Shown: piece after piece, positions 1 through 6,226 of the stretch | Layout of the letters: each line of letters opens with the position of its first letter | Position numbering within the stretch: the first letter of the stretch is position 1 | Assembly: GCA_031398625.1 (NCBI GenBank) | Contig: JANNNQ010000017.1 | Span: 1-8,338, forward strand | Direction of reading: 5' to 3' | Length of the DNA stretch: 8,338 bases | Origin: CAIUGU01 sp031398625 | Lineage (GTDB): Bacteria; Pseudomonadota; Gammaproteobacteria; Steroidobacterales; Steroidobacteraceae | The notes under the pieces: generated by a model | What the model was told of the DNA's origin: nothing | Databases searched by the model: none | What the model saw: only the letters and a program-made list of their open reading frames with translations | Translations under genes and position numbers: made by a program

Positions 1-5
1 CGTCA

Positions 6-1250
6 TCACGTCATCACGTTTCTGACGATCCCCACGATCCGCTCGACTGCGCCACCGTTCGCACCAATGACGGCGATCCCCGCCCTGCCACGTGCCTGAC
101 TCCCTGCAGGGTCGCGCAGCAGGGCGATCACCTGCTCGCCCAGCTCTTTTCCGGAATGCACTTCCTGCGCCACTCCCGCAGCCAGCAGCAGTCGGGCAAC
201 TTCGGGCGCATTGAAGACATGAGGCCCCGTGAGGACGGGGAGTCCCAGCGCCGCAGGTTCAAGCAGGTTGTGGCCGCCCACCGGGACCAGCGTGCCGCCG
301 ACAAAACCCACCTCGGCGGCTGCATAGAACTGGAGCAATTCGCCCAGCGTATCGACTAGCAGCACGCTGGTTTGCGCGAGGACGGGAGCGCCGCTCGATC
401 GCGTTACATGCGGAATCCCGCTCTTCTCGAGCAGTGTCTGCACCGCGGCGAATCGCTGCGGATGCCGCGGCACGAGGACCAGCAGCGTCGCCGGCAGTGC
501 AGCCTGCACGAGCCGGTGCGCTTCGAGGACCTGTTCCTCTTCCTGCTCCCGGGTGCTCCCCGCCACCCACACGGGACGAGCTGCTCCGAGACCTTGACGC
601 AATTGCCTGCCGTCTTCGCGTACCTGCGCCGGGATGGAGAGATCGAACTTCACGTTTCCTGCAACGTGCATTCGCGCAGCGGCGACTCCGATCTCGCGGT
701 AGCGTTCTGCATCGAGCGGCGTCTGCGCGGCCACAGTCACGTTGTCCTTGAGTGCTGGCCGCAGCAAACCAGTCCAAGGCCGGTAACGCCGTGCGGAGCG
801 CTCGGAAAGGCGGGCACTCGCGATGACCAGCGGGATGTGGCGCCTTGCACATTCGAGGTACAGGTTCGGCCAGATCTCCGTTTCCATCACGATGCCCATG
901 CGCGGCTGCACGCGATCTAGGAACCGTCTGACGGCTCGCGGCAGATCGAAGGGAAGGTAGACATGGCGCACGGCGTCGCCGAACAGGTCCTGCACCTGCC
1001 GCGCGCCGGTCAGCGTGGTCGTCGTCATCACGACCGGCAGGTCCGGCCACTGTTTCCTGAGGGAGGGCAACAGGATCGCCGCGGCGCGGACTTCTCCGAC
1101 CGACACCGCATGCACCCACAGCACGGACGTGGTGGATTGTGGCGCATGCCCCCAGCACTCGCCGGCACGGTCACGAGCACCCCGGCACCACTGTCCGAGA
1201 AAGACGAGTGGCGCCAGCAGCGTGATCAGGAAGGTATAGAGGAACTGCAA
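6..1250 (-). CDS. waaA: 3-deoxy-D-manno-octulosonic acid (Kdo) transferase WaaA/KdtA
   Basis: This 414-residue inner-membrane-associated GT-B glycosyltransferase moves Kdo from CMP-Kdo to the lipid IVA precursor. Visible features, in order, are a hydrophobic N-terminal anchor (about residues 2-20), HAVSVGE with the presumed catalytic Glu53, METEIWPNL (122-130), SARLSERS (145-152), GNVKFD (198-203), AGSTREQEEE (230-239), PRHPQRF (261-267), DTLGEL (300-305) and FVGGTLVPVGGHNLLEPA (316-333). All are typical of WaaA, and the length is close to normal. The start is a TTG directly preceded by an in-frame TAA, so no upstream extension is possible; the ribosome binding site is weak (CAGG). The stretch between the anchor and the HAVSVGE block is a few residues shorter than I would expect. 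The gene is divergent from the acyltransferase pair across 53 bp. With kdkA and opsX nearby it may add only one Kdo, but the sequence alone cannot prove that. Confidence 0.95.
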   Translation of the reverse strand: MQFLYTFLITLLAPLVFLGQWCRGARDRAGECWGHAPQSTTSVLWVHAVSVGEVRAAAILLPSLRKQWPDLPVVMTTTTLTGARQVQDLFGDAVRHVYLPFDLPRAVRRFLDRVQPRMGIVMETEIWPNLYLECARRHIPLVIASARLSERSARRYRPWTGLLRPALKDNVTVAAQTPLDAERYREIGVAAARMHVAGNVKFDLSIPAQVREDGRQLRQGLGAARPVWVAGSTREQEEEQVLEAHRLVQAALPATLLVLVPRHPQRFAAVQTLLEKSGIPHVTRSSGAPVLAQTSVLLVDTLGELLQFYAAAEVGFVGGTLVPVGGHNLLEPAALGLPVLTGPHVFNAPEVARLLLAAGVAQEVHSGKELGEQVIALLRDPAGSQARGRAGIAVIGANGGAVERIVGIVRNVMT

Positions 1251-1303
1251 TTAGGAAACCTGAGCTACCATGCGGCGTTGCCGGGGAACCGCATCATAAC
1301 CGC

Positions 1304-2248
1304 ATGACCCAGAAGACTTCTTCACCTGAGAATCAACTCGCCCGCTTTGCGGGTCCACGCTACTGGGGCGTGTGGCTCGGGCTCGCCTTCATCCGGTTCG
1401 TCACCCTGCTGCCGTTCCCCGCCATCCTGGCCGTCGGGCGTGGTGTGGGTCTTGTGGCCTGGATATTCAGCCGGCGCGACAAGCACATCGCCCGGGTCAA
1501 CGTGGCTTTATGCCTGCCGGAACTCGACGCAGCAGGACAGGCGCGTCTCGTACGCCGGCACTTCGAGGCACTGGGGCAAGCGGTGTTTGAAACGGGCCTG
1601 GTCTGGTGGGGATCCGATGCACGGCTTGATCGCTGGATCCGGCTCGAAGGGACGCACCATCTCGCCAATGCGCTGAAGCGTGGCAAGGGCGCGATTCTCC
1701 TGAGCGCGCATTTCACGTGCCTCGAGATGGGCGCCCGCGCACTGACCATCCACACGCCGACGAGCATCATGTACATGACGCCGCAGAATCCGCTCATTGC
1801 GGAGTTCGCGCGTCGGAGCCGAGGCCGGCATGCCGTGCGGGCGATCGCGAGCGACCAGGTCCGCGACATCCTGCGCAGCCTTGGCGAAAACCTCACGGTG
1901 TGGTACGCGCCTGACCAGCGGTATACCGACAAGATGAGTGCGATCGTGCCGTTCTTCGGCCAGCCGGCAGCGACGAACATCGCCACCTCGCGGCTGGCGC
2001 GGATTTCCGGCGCCCGGGTGTTGCCCTATTTTCCGGAGCGCCTGCCCGGTGCGCAGGGTTACGTGATGCGGATCGGGGAGCCCCTGGAAGACTTTCCTTC
2101 GGACGATCCCATTGCCGATGCGCAGCGGTTTCATGCCTTGATCGAGGCCCATGTCAGGCGCTGCCCCGAGCAATACCTGTGGACCTACAAGCGCTTCAAA
2201 CTGCCGGGCCCTGAGGGAGATCTCTACAAGCTCGGTGCACGTTCATGA
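1304..2248 (+). CDS. lpxL: lipid A late acyltransferase, LpxL/HtrB family (first of a tandem pair)
   Basis: This 314-residue enzyme belongs to the LpxL/LpxM acyltransferase family. It transfers an acyl chain from acyl-ACP to Kdo-lipid IVA at the cytoplasmic face of the inner membrane. A hydrophobic N-terminal segment lies at about residues 23-56. The catalytic HX4E motif is HFTCLE with His136 and Glu141; Glu in place of Asp is usual for LpxL. It is followed by TSIMYM (153-158), WYAPDQ (200-205), VPFFG (215-219), LPYFPERLPG (240-249) and YLWTYKRFK (291-299). Start: ATG at 1304; only a distant GGGG lies upstream, so the ribosome binding site is poor. It overlaps the next gene by ATGA (2245-2248), which implies translational coupling. 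Family assignment is firm; the chain and position acylated cannot be read from the sequence. Confidence 0.93.
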   Translation: MTQKTSSPENQLARFAGPRYWGVWLGLAFIRFVTLLPFPAILAVGRGVGLVAWIFSRRDKHIARVNVALCLPELDAAGQARLVRRHFEALGQAVFETGLVWWGSDARLDRWIRLEGTHHLANALKRGKGAILLSAHFTCLEMGARALTIHTPTSIMYMTPQNPLIAEFARRSRGRHAVRAIASDQVRDILRSLGENLTVWYAPDQRYTDKMSAIVPFFGQPAATNIATSRLARISGARVLPYFPERLPGAQGYVMRIGEPLEDFPSDDPIADAQRFHALIEAHVRRCPEQYLWTYKRFKLPGPEGDLYKLGARS

Positions 2249-3159
2249 GTCGCGGATCCTCCCGCTTTGCGCCCCGCTACTGGCCCACTTGGGCAGGACT
2301 CGGACTGCTGCGAGTGTTCGAGCCCTTGCCCTGGCGAATCCAGATGTGGCTGGGCCGCCGGCTCGGCGAGTTCATTCGCCTGGTGCCTTCCGGTTTCAAG
2401 CGCTACGCGCGACGCAATCTCGATCTGTGCTATCCGGAGCTGTCCGCGACAGATCGCGAGGCCATCCTCAAGGATCATTTCCGCAGCTTAGGGATGGGTC
2501 TGTTCGAAACGGGCATCACGTGGTGGAGCCCGGCAGAACGGTTGCTCAAACTGACCGAAGTCGCCGGCCTCGAGCATCTCGATGCAGTCCTGGCCCGCGG
2601 CCAGGGCGTGATCCTGCTGAGCGCCCACTTCACGACGCTTGAGATCGGCGCCCGCGCGATCTGTGCACGCCGGCCCACGAGCATCATGTACCGGCCCACG
2701 AAGAACGCCGTGCTCGAACGCTTCCTGCAGCACAACCGCGGCCGGCACGCGAAACGGGCGATCCCGCGGGATGACATCCGCTCGCTGATCGGTGCGCTCA
2801 AGGCCAACGAGATCGTGTGGTATGCGCCCGACCAGGCCTATCGCAAGAAGGGAGCGGAAATGGTGCCATTCTTCGGCATCCCCGCTGCAACGAATACCGC
2901 GACCTCACGCCTCGCCAAGCTCACCGGAGCAGCGGTTCTGCCCTACTTCCCCGAACGTCTGCCTGGAAGTCGCGGCTACCGCATGGTGATCCAGCCTGCC
3001 CTAGAGGATTTTCCGGGCGAGAGTCCTGCACTCGATGCGCTGCGCTTCAACAAGTTGATCGAGACACAGATTCGCCGCGTGCCTGATCAGTATCTCTGGA
3101 TCCATCGCCGGTTCAAGGGCACGACACCGGATTACCCCGATTACTACAAGAAGCGATGA
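2245..3159 (+). CDS. lpxL: lipid A late acyltransferase, LpxL/HtrB family (second of a tandem pair)
   Basis: A 304-residue paralogue of the preceding gene. It shares almost every motif with it: RYW near the N-terminus, NLDLCYPEL (58-66), LLSAHFTTLEIGAR with His128 and Glu133, PTSIMYR (144-150), NRGRHAKRAI (164-173), WYAPDQ (192-197), VPFFGIPAATNTATSRLAKLTG (207-228 in shared form), LPYFPERLPG (232-241) and QYLWIHRRFK (282-291). The ATG overlaps the upstream TGA as ATGA, so the two are probably one operon and possibly coupled. Two tandem copies suggest that one adds the first and the other the second secondary acyl chain to lipid A, as LpxL and LpxM do in E. coli, but which does which is not determined. 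The C-terminus ends in a basic YKKR. A G-quadruplex motif begins at the base after the stop codon. Confidence 0.92.
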   Translation: MSRGSSRFAPRYWPTWAGLGLLRVFEPLPWRIQMWLGRRLGEFIRLVPSGFKRYARRNLDLCYPELSATDREAILKDHFRSLGMGLFETGITWWSPAERLLKLTEVAGLEHLDAVLARGQGVILLSAHFTTLEIGARAICARRPTSIMYRPTKNAVLERFLQHNRGRHAKRAIPRDDIRSLIGALKANEIVWYAPDQAYRKKGAEMVPFFGIPAATNTATSRLAKLTGAAVLPYFPERLPGSRGYRMVIQPALEDFPGESPALDALRFNKLIETQIRRVPDQYLWIHRRFKGTTPDYPDYYKKR

Positions 3160-3189
3160 GGGGCGTGGGGTTCGGGGAACTTGGGGGGG
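3160..3189 (+). other. G-quadruplex-forming motif directly after the acyltransferase stop
   Basis: Four G-tracts lie in 30 bases: GGGG (3160-3163), GGGG (3167-3170), GGGG (3174-3177) and a seven-G run (3183-3189), with loops CGT, TTC and AACTT. This meets the strictest G4 pattern (tracts of at least four G, loops of at most five) on the coding strand, so it would also occur in the 3' end of the lpxL transcript. The first G is the base after the TGA stop. A weak stem (TGCGC 3197-3201 with GCGCA 3218-3222) follows without a T-run, and no classic terminator is seen. Any role in transcript end formation or stability is inference. Confidence 0.7.
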
Positions 3190-3237
3190 AAGAGATTGCG
3201 CTCCGGTCTTCGGCTTCGCGCATTGCCGATTTCTAGA

Positions 3238-3454
3238 GCGGGATGGCTTCCTGCCAGAGCAATTTTCAGCGACGTCGTGAATCCGTCTGCTGCACTGTCC
3301 CTGTTCCGCAGCCGGTCCGGGGTGGCTATCCGTTGCCACCCGCGATGCGGGCGAAACACGTTTCGCAAATGAGCCGCATCGCCCCTGGAGGCTCTGGGTT
3401 CGACTCCATGTCTCACACAGCCCTGAAAATTGCTCTGGCAGGAAGCCATCCCGC
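3238..3454. repeat. 217-bp MITE-like element with perfect 32-bp terminal inverted repeats
   Basis: The left arm (3238-3269) begins GCGGGATGGCTTCC, and the right arm (3423-3454) is its exact reverse complement over 32 bases. The 153-bp centre is itself structured: GGGTGGC (3320-3326) pairs with GCCACCC (3335-3341), and GCGATGCGG (3342-3350) pairs with CCGCATCGC (3374-3382) around a smaller GCGAAAC/GTTTCGC hairpin (3351-3366). It has no room for a transposase. No target-site duplication is obvious in the flanks (TCTAGA on the left, GGAACC on the right). Exact arms imply either a recent arrival or selection on the stem. It could be a non-autonomous transposable element, a REP/BIME-like unit or a structured RNA gene. 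Confidence 0.75.
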
Positions 3455-3531
3455 GGAACCCTGCGTGCATCCCTTGCAACCGAGTAACCGATTGCTGGCA
3501 CCGTTCGCCATCCAAGTGCTCTTCGGATACT

Positions 3532-3732
3532 TCAACGTCGTGTTTTCTTCAGCCAAGAAAGAATCCCCGGCAATGTTTCAACCGTGTAACAGCCGACACC
3601 GACTGTGCTGGTGGCCAATAGTGCAAGCCACAGCCAGCGCATAGAATGCGCGAGAAGCGCTATAGTTAGATAGCCGCCAATTCCGATGAAGAACAGCCGC
3701 ATTCCGACTCTTTGTGCACGATTGAGGATCAT
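3532..3732 (-). CDS. hypothetical small two-helix membrane protein
   Basis: This 66-residue protein has no family that I recognise. A short basic N-terminus (MILNRAQRVGMR) leads into a hydrophobic segment at about residues 12-29. A short HSMR linker follows, then a second hydrophobic segment at about 33-51, and a basic tail ending LKKTRR. This layout fits a small inner-membrane protein with both ends on the positive cytoplasmic side. The ATG at 3732 is preceded by GTGAAGA, a possible but very close ribosome binding site. Codon choice is less GC-rich than in the LPS genes, consistent with transfer or with a remnant. It stands alone, antisense to no known gene. It could still be a chance open frame; the hydrophobic pattern is the main support. 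Confidence 0.45.
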   Translation of the reverse strand: MILNRAQRVGMRLFFIGIGGYLTIALLAHSMRWLWLALLATSTVGVGCYTVETLPGILSWLKKTRR

Positions 3733-3790
3733 TCTTCACACTCGCATGGCGCATTCAAGCATGCAAGTAGCGCAAAGCGGAACAAGCGCT

Positions 3791-3946
3791 GAATTGTACC
3801 GGGTAGAACTTATTGCGTTGTTTTGGATGAAAGGCGAAACAGATCCGTCGCACCTGCAGCCCATCATCTTCCGTGCTTGCATTGATCCCGGCCGATCCTT
3901 GGGGCACCGCTCAAGATAAAGCAACAAGCTCTACCCGGTACAGTTC
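3791..3946. repeat. 156-bp element bounded by imperfect inverted repeats
   Basis: The left arm at 3791-3816 and right arm at 3921-3946 match as reverse complements at 23 of 26 positions, with a perfect 13-base core TGTACCGGGTAGA (3795-3807) and TCTACCCGGTACA (3930-3942). Weaker pairing continues inward for about ten bases (3817-3826 with 3911-3920). The centre of about 85 bp shows no gene. The arms share no evident sequence with the elements on either side, so this is a different type. It may be a small non-autonomous mobile element or a long-hairpin RNA; no target duplication is visible. Confidence 0.6.
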
Positions 3947-4035
3947 GCAACTCGGTTCGCTCGGCATCGAGACCCAACCCCGACCAAACCGCAAGATGCC
4001 CATAGCTCCTGGCAGATCCGCGCCGCCGGGACGGA

Positions 4036-4253
4036 CATAGGGGAGTGGCCTGGCCGTCTGGTAGTGAATCACTGCTGGCGCCCACCTCGAGAAGACGTTG
4101 GCGTATCAGGTTGCCACACCAGCAGTTGGTGGCAGCGAGCGCGGAGCGTCTCGCGGGCAACCTAAGAGACGGCATAGTTCACACGTCGTCGGGCACCCTT
4201 GAAGACGATGGCACCCGCTTCACAGGTCATACCGGACGGGCCACTCCCCTGTG
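4036..4253. repeat. 218-bp imperfect palindromic element downstream of kdkA
   Basis: The left arm (4036-4063) and right arm (4230-4253) are inverted. They share the exact 12-base core AGGGGAGTGGCC (4039-4050) and its complement GGCCACTCCCCT (4239-4250), then CGTCTGGTA against CGTCCGGTA after a 4-base insertion (TGGC) in the left arm. Inside, AGGTTGCC (4108-4115) pairs with GGCAACCT (4156-4163), enclosing a further TGCCAC/GTGGCA stem. No protein-coding signature is seen. The size is nearly the same as the element at 3238-3454, but the arm sequence differs. It lies 3' of kdkA and would be transcribed if kdkA reads through. Confidence 0.55.
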
Positions 4254-4280
4254 GCCGGCACGGCTCGGAGAATCCTCTGT

Positions 4281-4293
4281 CTGATCGGATCAG
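4281..4293. other. short perfect palindrome 3' of kdkA
   Basis: CTGATC-G-GATCAG is a perfect 13-base palindrome lying 20 bases beyond the kdkA stop. The one-base centre is too tight for a good RNA hairpin and no T-run follows on the minus strand, so it is not a convincing terminator. A protein-binding site or chance are both possible. Confidence 0.3.
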
Positions 4294-4312
4294 CTCCTGA
4301 ACTCCGGCGGGT

Positions 4313-5056
4313 TCACTGACCCATGGCCCACCGATACCCCGCCATCAATTCCGCCCACTCCGCCTCTCCGAACCGCACGCTGGCATCCTCGCGCTTGATC
4401 TTGTCCAGCGAGCGCCGTAACCGGCCGAGCACCGCATCTTCCCAAGCGCCCCGCTCACGGAGTCTGCCGCGGTCGAAGTCGATGACGTAAACGGCGTTCG
4501 CGGCATCGAGCAGCACGTTGTGGGCATTGAGATCGACATGATGGACGCCGCGCCGGTGGAGCCGCGCAATGACAGCACCCACCTCCCGCCAGCACGCAGC
4601 ATCGAGCGGCTTGCCGGTGATGCGCTTAGCCAACGTCGCGGTGTCCGGAATCTCCATCGTCATCAGGTCCGCGCGGTAGACGAGGCCCGACCGTTCGCAA
4701 CGAGCGGCCACGGGCTGAGGGACGGGAAAGCCTTCCGCGAAAAGCGTAGCCAGGAGACGCCATTCCCGGTACGACCGCGTGCGCGCCAGCCCCAGCCAGA
4801 GAAAGGTATCGGTGAGGAAACGCGAGACGAAGCCACCGCGCCGGTAGTGACGCAGTACCCAACGCCGGTTTGCCTCGCGGATGAACGCAACCTGCCCACG
4901 ACCCGCGGTCACTTCGGACAACGCGTTGCGCCCCGCCCAGAACGCCCGGTCGAACCAGCGTGCATCGGGCTTAACCCCTTGAGCGGCATCGTATAGGATG
5001 CTCGCGCGCCCGGTGCGAAGCTCCTGTTCGTCGATAGCGGGTGGCGGGGCGGACAT
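4313..5056 (-). CDS. kdkA: 3-deoxy-D-manno-octulosonic acid kinase KdkA
   Basis: This 247-residue protein-kinase-like enzyme of the KdkA/WaaP family phosphorylates the 4-OH of Kdo on Kdo-lipid IVA using ATP, in the cytoplasm. The catalytic loop VHHVDLNAHNVLLD (171-184) supplies Asp175 and Asn180. The metal-binding VIDFDRG (191-197) supplies Asp193. An N-lobe WVLRHYRRGG (66-75) carries the expected basic glycine-rich block, and EGFPVPQPVAARCER (108-122) is typical of the family. The length fits known KdkA proteins of roughly 240-250 residues. The frame stays open far upstream, but that part is antisense to opsX. I therefore chose the ATG at 5056, preceded by GAAGG at short spacing. It is divergent from opsX across 87 bp, the same pairing I recall in Haemophilus influenzae. 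It is the gene that points most clearly to a phosphorylated single-Kdo core. Confidence 0.92.
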   Translation of the reverse strand: MSAPPPAIDEQELRTGRASILYDAAQGVKPDARWFDRAFWAGRNALSEVTAGRGQVAFIREANRRWVLRHYRRGGFVSRFLTDTFLWLGLARTRSYREWRLLATLFAEGFPVPQPVAARCERSGLVYRADLMTMEIPDTATLAKRITGKPLDAACWREVGAVIARLHRRGVHHVDLNAHNVLLDAANAVYVIDFDRGRLRERGAWEDAVLGRLRRSLDKIKREDASVRFGEAEWAELMAGYRWAMGQ

Positions 5057-5143
5057 GCCTTCATTGTCGCGTAGGGATGGCAACGGCGGAACCCTCAATC
5101 GTTGCGAAAGCGCTGGCGCCAACAAGAACAAGCATCCCGCCCC

Positions 5144-6220
5144 ATGAATCCGCTCTTCCGTTCCCAGCCGCTTGAAGTCTGCATCCTGAGACTCTCGGCG
5201 ATCGGCGACGTCTGCCATGTGCTGGCCGTGGTCCGCACGCTGCAACATGCCTGGCCCGGGACCCGCTTCACGTGGGTGATCGGCAAGCTGGAAGCGAAGC
5301 TGCTGGGAGCAATCCCCGACATCGAGTTCATCGTCTTCGACAAGCGGCAAGGGGTTGGAGCCTACGCAGCGCTGCGCCGGGCGATGAAGGGCAGGCAATT
5401 CGACCTGCTCCTGCACATGCAGCTCGCCTTCCGGGCAAGCATCGCCGCCTTCCTCATCCCCGCGCGCATCAAGCTGGGCTTCGATCGCGAGCGGGCCCGC
5501 GAACTGCAGTGGCTGTTCACTACGCACCGTATCCGCCCGGACCAGCGCCAGCATGTGCTCGACGGCCTGTTCGGGTTTGCCGAGCGCGTCGGGGTGTTCG
5601 ATAAACTGCTGCGTTGGGAGATCCCGGTCAACGCCGCCGCGCGCGACCATGCCGAGCGGGTGATTCCGGACGGCCAACCGACCCTGGTCATCAGTCCCTG
5701 CTCGAGTCATCCCGCCCGCAACTGGAGTGCGGAGCACTATGCCGCGGTTGCCGATCATGCCGTGGGCGTGCTGGGCCTCAAGGTCCTGCTGTGCGGCGGT
5801 CCGAGCCAGCTTGAGCGGCAGATGGGCGATGCCATCCTCGCCCGCATGCAGCAACCGTGTACCGACCTGATCGGACAGGACACGCTGCCCGCCCTGCTCG
5901 CGACGCTTGGCCGGGCCGCTGCCTTGCTGACGCCTGACTCCGGCCCGGCTCACATGGCCACGACGGTCGGCTGTCCGGTTATCGGGCTGTATGCCGCGAC
6001 CAATCCGGCGCGCAGCGGTCCTTACCTGAGCCGCCAGTGGTGTGTGGACCGGTACGACGCGGCGGCGCGCCGGTTCCTCGGCAAGCCTGCAACCGGGATT
6101 CCCTGGTCGACGAAGATCGAGGCACCCGGCGTCATGGATCTCATCCAGCCCGAAGACGTGGTCCGGAAGCTGCATGCGGTGCTCGCGCAGCAGAATCGCC
6201 GCACAACCGGGCGCGAGTGA
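5144..6220 (+). CDS. opsX: OpsX/HptA-type LPS heptosyltransferase I (glycosyltransferase family 9)
   Basis: This 358-residue GT-B enzyme should add the first L,D-heptose from ADP-heptose to inner-core Kdo at the cytoplasmic side of the inner membrane. The N-terminal CILRLSAIGDVCHVLAVV (13-30) carries the family's catalytic Asp (Asp22). FTWVIGK (42-48), IKLGFDRERARELQWLF (109-125) and LVISPCSSHPARNW (181-194) follow. The nucleotide-sugar site LLTPDSGPAHMATT (261-274), then PVIGLYAATNPARSGPY (278-294), completes an OpsX-like rather than a plain WaaC-like pattern. A 14-residue extension from a TTG at 5102 is possible, but homologues begin near the ATG at 5144, so I chose that. The ribosome binding site is weak. 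In Pasteurella, the HptA type accepts phosphorylated Kdo, which fits the adjacent kdkA. The stop lies only 6 bases from the convergent glycosyltransferase stop. Confidence 0.87.
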   Translation: MNPLFRSQPLEVCILRLSAIGDVCHVLAVVRTLQHAWPGTRFTWVIGKLEAKLLGAIPDIEFIVFDKRQGVGAYAALRRAMKGRQFDLLLHMQLAFRASIAAFLIPARIKLGFDRERARELQWLFTTHRIRPDQRQHVLDGLFGFAERVGVFDKLLRWEIPVNAAARDHAERVIPDGQPTLVISPCSSHPARNWSAEHYAAVADHAVGVLGLKVLLCGGPSQLERQMGDAILARMQQPCTDLIGQDTLPALLATLGRAAALLTPDSGPAHMATTVGCPVIGLYAATNPARSGPYLSRQWCVDRYDAAARRFLGKPATGIPWSTKIEAPGVMDLIQPEDVVRKLHAVLAQQNRRTTGRE

Positions 6221-6226
6221 CCTCCT

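Larger units (their letters stand above)
3160..4312. other. gene-poor island between lpxL pair and kdkA
   Basis: About 1.15 kb contains no recognisable conserved protein on either strand. Several open frames run through it, but they cross the palindromes and lack family signatures. What it does hold is a G4 motif (3160-3189), an inverted-repeat element with perfect arms (3238-3454), a possible small membrane-protein gene on the minus strand (3532-3732), two further inverted-repeat elements (3791-3946 and 4036-4253), and a short perfect palindrome (4281-4293). The part around 3540-3850 looks more AT-rich than the flanking LPS genes. I infer an insertion-prone spacer that has collected small non-coding elements. 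Confidence 0.6.

Noticed and set aside
259..1158. 299-residue open frame inside waaA on the same strand
   Set aside because: It is a shifted reading of waaA, very rich in Arg and Ala, without motifs.
3197..3222. Terminator for the lpxL operon
   Set aside because: Only a five-pair stem with a 16-base loop and no T-run follows; too weak to call.
3386..3408. tRNA-like T-arm sequence (GGGTTCGACTCC)
   Set aside because: The flanking bases do not form a proper five-pair T stem, and no acceptor, D or anticodon arm is found around it.
3243..3644. Open frames crossing the 217-bp element on both strands
   Set aside because: They run through both inverted arms and read as low-complexity chance peptides without conserved features.
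4108..4163. Possible integron attC-like site (GTTGCC/GGCAAC pair)
   Set aside because: The core triplets and spacing do not fit the attC consensus, and no integrase or cassette array is present.
3864..4175. 103-residue minus-strand frame
   Set aside because: It overlaps arms of two inverted-repeat elements and shows no family signature or ribosome binding site.
5057..6175. Long minus-strand frame that would give kdkA a 370-residue N-terminal extension
   Set aside because: The extension lies antisense to opsX, has no domain signature, and exceeds the usual KdkA length. High GC keeps the antisense frame open.
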